Positions 54,002-54,178 of a DNA stretch of 54,178 nt are shown here, one piece after another; the first letter of the stretch is position 1; every line of letters begins with the position of its first letter. The DNA is from Sphingomonas sp. 37zxx (GTDB taxonomy: Bacteria; Pseudomonadota; Alphaproteobacteria; Sphingomonadales; Sphingomonadaceae), in assembly GCF_000786205.1 (NCBI RefSeq), contig NZ_JROH01000022.1, positions 1 to 54,178 on the forward strand. The letters run 5' to 3'. The notes beneath the pieces were generated by a model. The model did not search any database. It was not told the origin of the DNA and was given only the letters and a program-made list of their open reading frames with translations. The position numbers were made by a program, and so were the translations under genes.

Positions 54002-54178
54002 TCAAACCACCACCAGCCTGTCCCCGCCGGTCTCCGCGAGGAACGACACCAGCCCGCCTGCTTCGACCTCGCTGCCCAACGTGTCGAGCGACAGGCCGAT
54101 CGCGGCCAGGCCGGTCTGGCAGGCGACGATCCGCACGCCCAATGCTCGCAGGTCGGGGGTGAGCGGGTCGGGGGCGGT
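54002..54178 (-). CDS. DsrE-family protein, 3' part (cut by the window edge)
   Basis: The last 58 codons of a leftward gene, open to the window end. The segment VRIVACQTGLAAIGL and the end GGLVSFLAETGGDRLVVV match DsrE/DsrF-like small sulfur-relay proteins, with the conserved Cys in ACQTGL. The start lies outside the window. Confidence 0.7.
   Translation of the reverse strand, partial: TAPDPLTPDLRALGVRIVACQTGLAAIGLSLDTLGSEVEAGGLVSFLAETGGDRLVVV

Overview
The window looks like a chromosomal segment of a Sphingomonas-like alphaproteobacterium (order Sphingomonadales). The evidence is high GC with strongly GC-biased third codon positions, frequent ATGA/GTGA gene overlaps, a complete exosortase A (XrtA) exopolysaccharide locus of the sphingomonad kind, a cyanide-insensitive type cytochrome bd oxidase with a DUF2474 subunit, and intergenic palindromes of the CCCTCTCCCGC/GCGGGAGAGGG type. 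Family names were assigned by reading the protein sequences from memory. No database search was run.

Region 1 (1-17.1 kb) is the XrtA/PEP-CTERM-associated polysaccharide locus. A leftward arm (acyl carrier protein, hydrolase 2, hydrolase 1) diverges from a rightward run: AMP-forming acyl ligase, PLP decarboxylase, lipoprotein exporter, chain-length protein, tyrosine autokinase, outer-membrane beta-barrel protein, secretion ATPase, polysaccharide deacetylase, FemAB-like transferase, glycosyltransferase, exosortase A fused to an EpsI domain, and an asparagine-synthase-like amidotransferase. No PEP-CTERM substrate and no priming sugar transferase is visible here.

Region 2 (17.2-28.6 kb) is metabolic: a Tat-type esterase; a polyamine set (carboxynorspermidine synthase and decarboxylase, with a convergent ornithine/diamino-acid decarboxylase); a threonine/serine dehydratase; a tiny membrane protein; a free-standing EF-Tu domain-3-like protein; an alpha/beta hydrolase; two tandem cysteine desulfurases followed by a [2Fe-2S] ferredoxin and a class A beta-lactamase; the 4.5S SRP RNA; and a small exported protein.

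Region 3 (28.6-43.2 kb) is mainly signalling and sulfate assimilation. It holds a tiny exported protein with a DDDSDSN tail, a cupin, a REC-GGDEF-EAL protein overlapping a CHASE4-like histidine kinase, the cysD-cysNC-cysQ operon, an unannotated 16-codon ORF with a hairpin and an intrinsic terminator upstream of cysD, an EAL phosphodiesterase with a degenerate GGDEF, a TPR hybrid histidine kinase whose 5' part differs strongly in base composition from its kinase part, a CheY-like receiver, and a KgtP-like transporter.

Region 4 (43.2-54.2 kb) has rpsU, a membrane-anchored FKBP isomerase, the cydA-cydB-DUF2474 operon, a second DDDSDSN protein (a paralogue of the one at 29.0 kb), an M48 metalloprotease, UDP-ManNAc(A) synthesis genes (wecB, wecC), a VanZ-like protein, galU, a SpoU-type RNA methyltransferase of lower GC, and the 3' part of a DsrE-family gene cut by the window edge. 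wecB, wecC and galU could supply nucleotide sugars to envelope polysaccharides, including the one exported by region 1 (inference).

No tRNA, rRNA, CRISPR array, transposase or phage gene was recognised. The most interesting unexplained items are the ACP/ligase/PLP-decarboxylase/two-hydrolase module attached to XrtA, the putative attenuator-like leader upstream of cysD, the two DDDSDSN mini-proteins, the lone EF-Tu domain 3, and the mosaic TPR histidine kinase.
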